NCBI GenBank assembly: GCA_027486795.1
Contig: JAIXOI010000055.1
Location: forward strand, 1 to 64,000
Direction of reading: 5' to 3'
Length of the DNA: 64,000 nucleotides
Source of the DNA: Sphingobacteriales bacterium
Lineage (GTDB): Bacteria; Bacteroidota; Bacteroidia; Chitinophagales; CAIOSU01
In this document: positions 62,330 through 64,000 of the stretch, in pieces
Layout: each line of letters starts with the position of its first letter
Position numbering within the stretch: position 1 is the first letter of the stretch
Position numbers and translations under genes: made by a program
The notes under the pieces: model-generated
Told to the model about the DNA's origin: nothing
Databases searched by the model: none
Seen by the model: the letters and a program-made list of their open reading frames with translations, nothing else

Positions 62330-64000
62330 ATGAAATCGACAACTATCATCATACTGATGCTACTTACCGTAGGTGCGGCTTGGGGGCAATCGAGAAAAGA
62401 ACTGGCAGACAAAGCCTTTGAGCATAAAGAGTATTACGCCGCCATTGATTTGTATAAAAAGCATTTGGAGAAAGACCGCAACACTGCCAACAATGGTGAG
62501 GTGTACTTTAATGTAGCGGAATGCTACCGCCATATACTCGACTATAAAGAGGCATTGGATTGGTATAACAAAGCTCAAGGTGCCCAATATGAGCAACCCA
62601 ACTTACACTTTCAGAAGGGTAGGGTATTGTTAAACCTTGGTGAGTACAGCGAAGCTAAAAAGTCGTTGGATAAATTCTTGGAAACGCAGCCAAACGATAA
62701 AGATGGACTGCGATTGAAAACCAATGTTGATTTTGCTTTGAGCGTAAAAAACGACCCGCCGTCGTTGTTTACTGTTGTAAACGAACAGTTGCTCAATACT
62801 TCAATGAGCGATTATGGGGCTTACTATTTTGAAGATAAAGTAGTGTTTACCTCGTCGCGAATGGAAGATGGTGGCAACGACAAAACCTACATGGTAGATG
62901 GCCAAGGTTTTTCAAACTTCTTTCTGGCTAACTACAACAACGAAGGCAAAACCTGGGATAAGCCAACCAAATTGGATGGCATCAGCAGCACCTTTAACGA
63001 TGGGGTATTTACATATAGCGCTGATACAAAAATGGCCTATTTTACCCAATGCAGCGGCGAAAAAGGCGAGAAATGCCGCATAATGCAGAGCAGCTACAAT
63101 GCTTTTACCAAGTTGTGGAATGCGCCTGAACCCATTAATTTCCCCGGCGAGCAAGTGGAGATGGTGCACCCAACGGTAAGCAAAGATGGCAATTGGATGT
63201 GGGTAGTGAGCCGTAAGGTCGATGGAAAGGGTGGTAGCGACATTTGGCTGCTGGAGCGCCGTGGCCTAGGTTGGGGCGAGCCTGTAAATGTGGAAGTATT
63301 CAACACCGAGTACGACGAAGCTTATCCCGTGTATTTCAACGATACCACTATGTACTTCTCCTCCAATGGCTTTACGGGTATGGGAGGATTGGATTTGTTT
63401 GTGTCGGTAAAGCGTGATGGACAATGGACCAAGCCAAGCAACCTAAGGGCACCGTTCAACTCTAATGCCGATGACTTTTTGATGGTGTTTAACAAGGACA
63501 AATCGGAAGGTTATTTCTCGTCAAACCGAAATGGTGGTAAAGGTAGCGATGACGTTTATTCGTTCTTTACAACACCTATAAACCTTACTTTGAACGGCAA
63601 TGTGAAGGATGTTGATGGTTTAACACCGTTGAAAGGTGTGAAGGTTTACCTTACCGGTAGCGATGGATCATTGGATAGCACCCTTACCGATGCCAATGGC
63701 AACTACAGCTTTGTGCTGGACAAAAACGTGGATTATAAAATAAACGTAAGCTTGCCAGAGTACTTTGGAGACTCAAGGAAAATGACCACCCAAGGCGAAT
63801 TGTACAGCAAAGACTTTTCGAAAGGTACTGGCTACGATTTCGATTTTGCCTTGATGAGAATCCCTAAAACCGAAATTACCATCGACGACATTTATTATGA
63901 CTACAACAGTGCAGTGCTTAGGTCGGAGTCTTTGGGAAGTTTAGATAAGCTAGTGAAGTTGTTGGATGACTCGCCGGACGTGCAGGTGCTTATCAATTCG
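62330..64000 (+). CDS. PorE-like OmpA family protein, truncated by the window end
   Basis: The frame from ATG 62330 stays open to the last base (557 codons). It encodes a signal peptide (MKSTTIIILMLLTVGAAWGQ), TPR units (about 20-140), WD40-like blades (about 150-410; VVFTSSRMEDGG, MYFSSNGFTGMGGLDLFV, EGYFSSNRNGGKGSDDVY), a carboxypeptidase-regulatory-like domain (about 415-500; GNVKDVDGLTPLKGVKVYLT), and the beginning of an OmpA domain (IDDIYYDYNSAVLRSESLGS). The order is the same as in the gene at 1788-3740. Directly behind two type B cargo genes, it may help their secretion or anchoring to peptidoglycan. The stop lies beyond the window. Confidence 0.88.
   Translation, partial: MKSTTIIILMLLTVGAAWGQSRKELADKAFEHKEYYAAIDLYKKHLEKDRNTANNGEVYFNVAECYRHILDYKEALDWYNKAQGAQYEQPNLHFQKGRVLLNLGEYSEAKKSLDKFLETQPNDKDGLRLKTNVDFALSVKNDPPSLFTVVNEQLLNTSMSDYGAYYFEDKVVFTSSRMEDGGNDKTYMVDGQGFSNFFLANYNNEGKTWDKPTKLDGISSTFNDGVFTYSADTKMAYFTQCSGEKGEKCRIMQSSYNAFTKLWNAPEPINFPGEQVEMVHPTVSKDGNWMWVVSRKVDGKGGSDIWLLERRGLGWGEPVNVEVFNTEYDEAYPVYFNDTTMYFSSNGFTGMGGLDLFVSVKRDGQWTKPSNLRAPFNSNADDFLMVFNKDKSEGYFSSNRNGGKGSDDVYSFFTTPINLTLNGNVKDVDGLTPLKGVKVYLTGSDGSLDSTLTDANGNYSFVLDKNVDYKINVSLPEYFGDSRKMTTQGELYSKDFSKGTGYDFDFALMRIPKTEITIDDIYYDYNSAVLRSESLGSLDKLVKLLDDSPDVQVLINS

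Noticed and set aside
1-64000. tRNA or rRNA genes
   Set aside because: I looked through the longer intergenic gaps for tRNA arms and CCA ends and for rRNA-like sequence and saw none. A tRNAscan run would settle it.

Overview
The window looks like chromosomal DNA of a free-living Bacteroidota bacterium. Six proteins carry type IX secretion (T9SS) C-terminal signals, four of type A and two of the gliding-associated type B. There are also a PorP/SprF-like protein and two PorE-like OmpA proteins. Promoters fit the Bacteroidota pattern (TTG-type -33, TAnnTTTG -7), Shine-Dalgarno sites are not evident, and several starts appear to be TTG. A thiamine-pyrophosphate riboswitch precedes a TonB-dependent receptor. 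No rRNA, tRNA, CRISPR array, prophage or intact insertion sequence was seen.

Layout. 1-15 kb: hisC, a small MORN-like protein, a PorE-like OmpA overlapping queE, small membrane proteins, a three-gene secreted/membrane operon, two tandem TlpA-like thioredoxins, gatB, alaS and an M23 peptidase. 15-25 kb: a Fur-family regulator, a thioredoxin-like protein, two universal stress proteins followed by a Crp/Fnr regulator, a large BNR/propeller T9SS cargo, lipA and an AAA ATPase. 25-36 kb: riboswitch plus TonB receptor, a Wzx-like flippase, an ALDH7-type dehydrogenase, an M1 peptidase and a TPR protein. 36-49 kb: a DUF368 remnant running into a DedA gene, aroE, PorP/SprF, a CPA2 antiporter, a parDE pair inserted behind hutU with a duplicated hutU 3' end, an FkbM methyltransferase, a collagen/S74-chaperone T9SS protein, a second toxin-antitoxin-like pair and purC. 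49-64 kb: a REP-hairpin region, a PhoD phosphatase with a T9SS tail, then an apparent operon of a small secreted protein, a 1548-residue SprB-repeat protein, an 1835-residue PKD-repeat protein and a second PorE-like gene cut by the window edge.

The genes are mostly housekeeping (amino-acid, cofactor, translation and purine genes) mixed with a large cell-surface programme. The 51.6-64 kb operon is the clearest functional unit: two type B adhesin-like proteins with a periplasmic/outer-membrane OmpA partner.

The most unusual material lies between and at the edges of genes: 7-bp (GACACAA) and 8-bp minisatellites, a recurring 20-bp perfect palindrome, REP-like hairpins with long inverted arms, a 58-bp direct repeat around parDE, and a truncated DUF368 gene beside DedA. 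Functional calls come from reading motifs by eye; no database search was possible.
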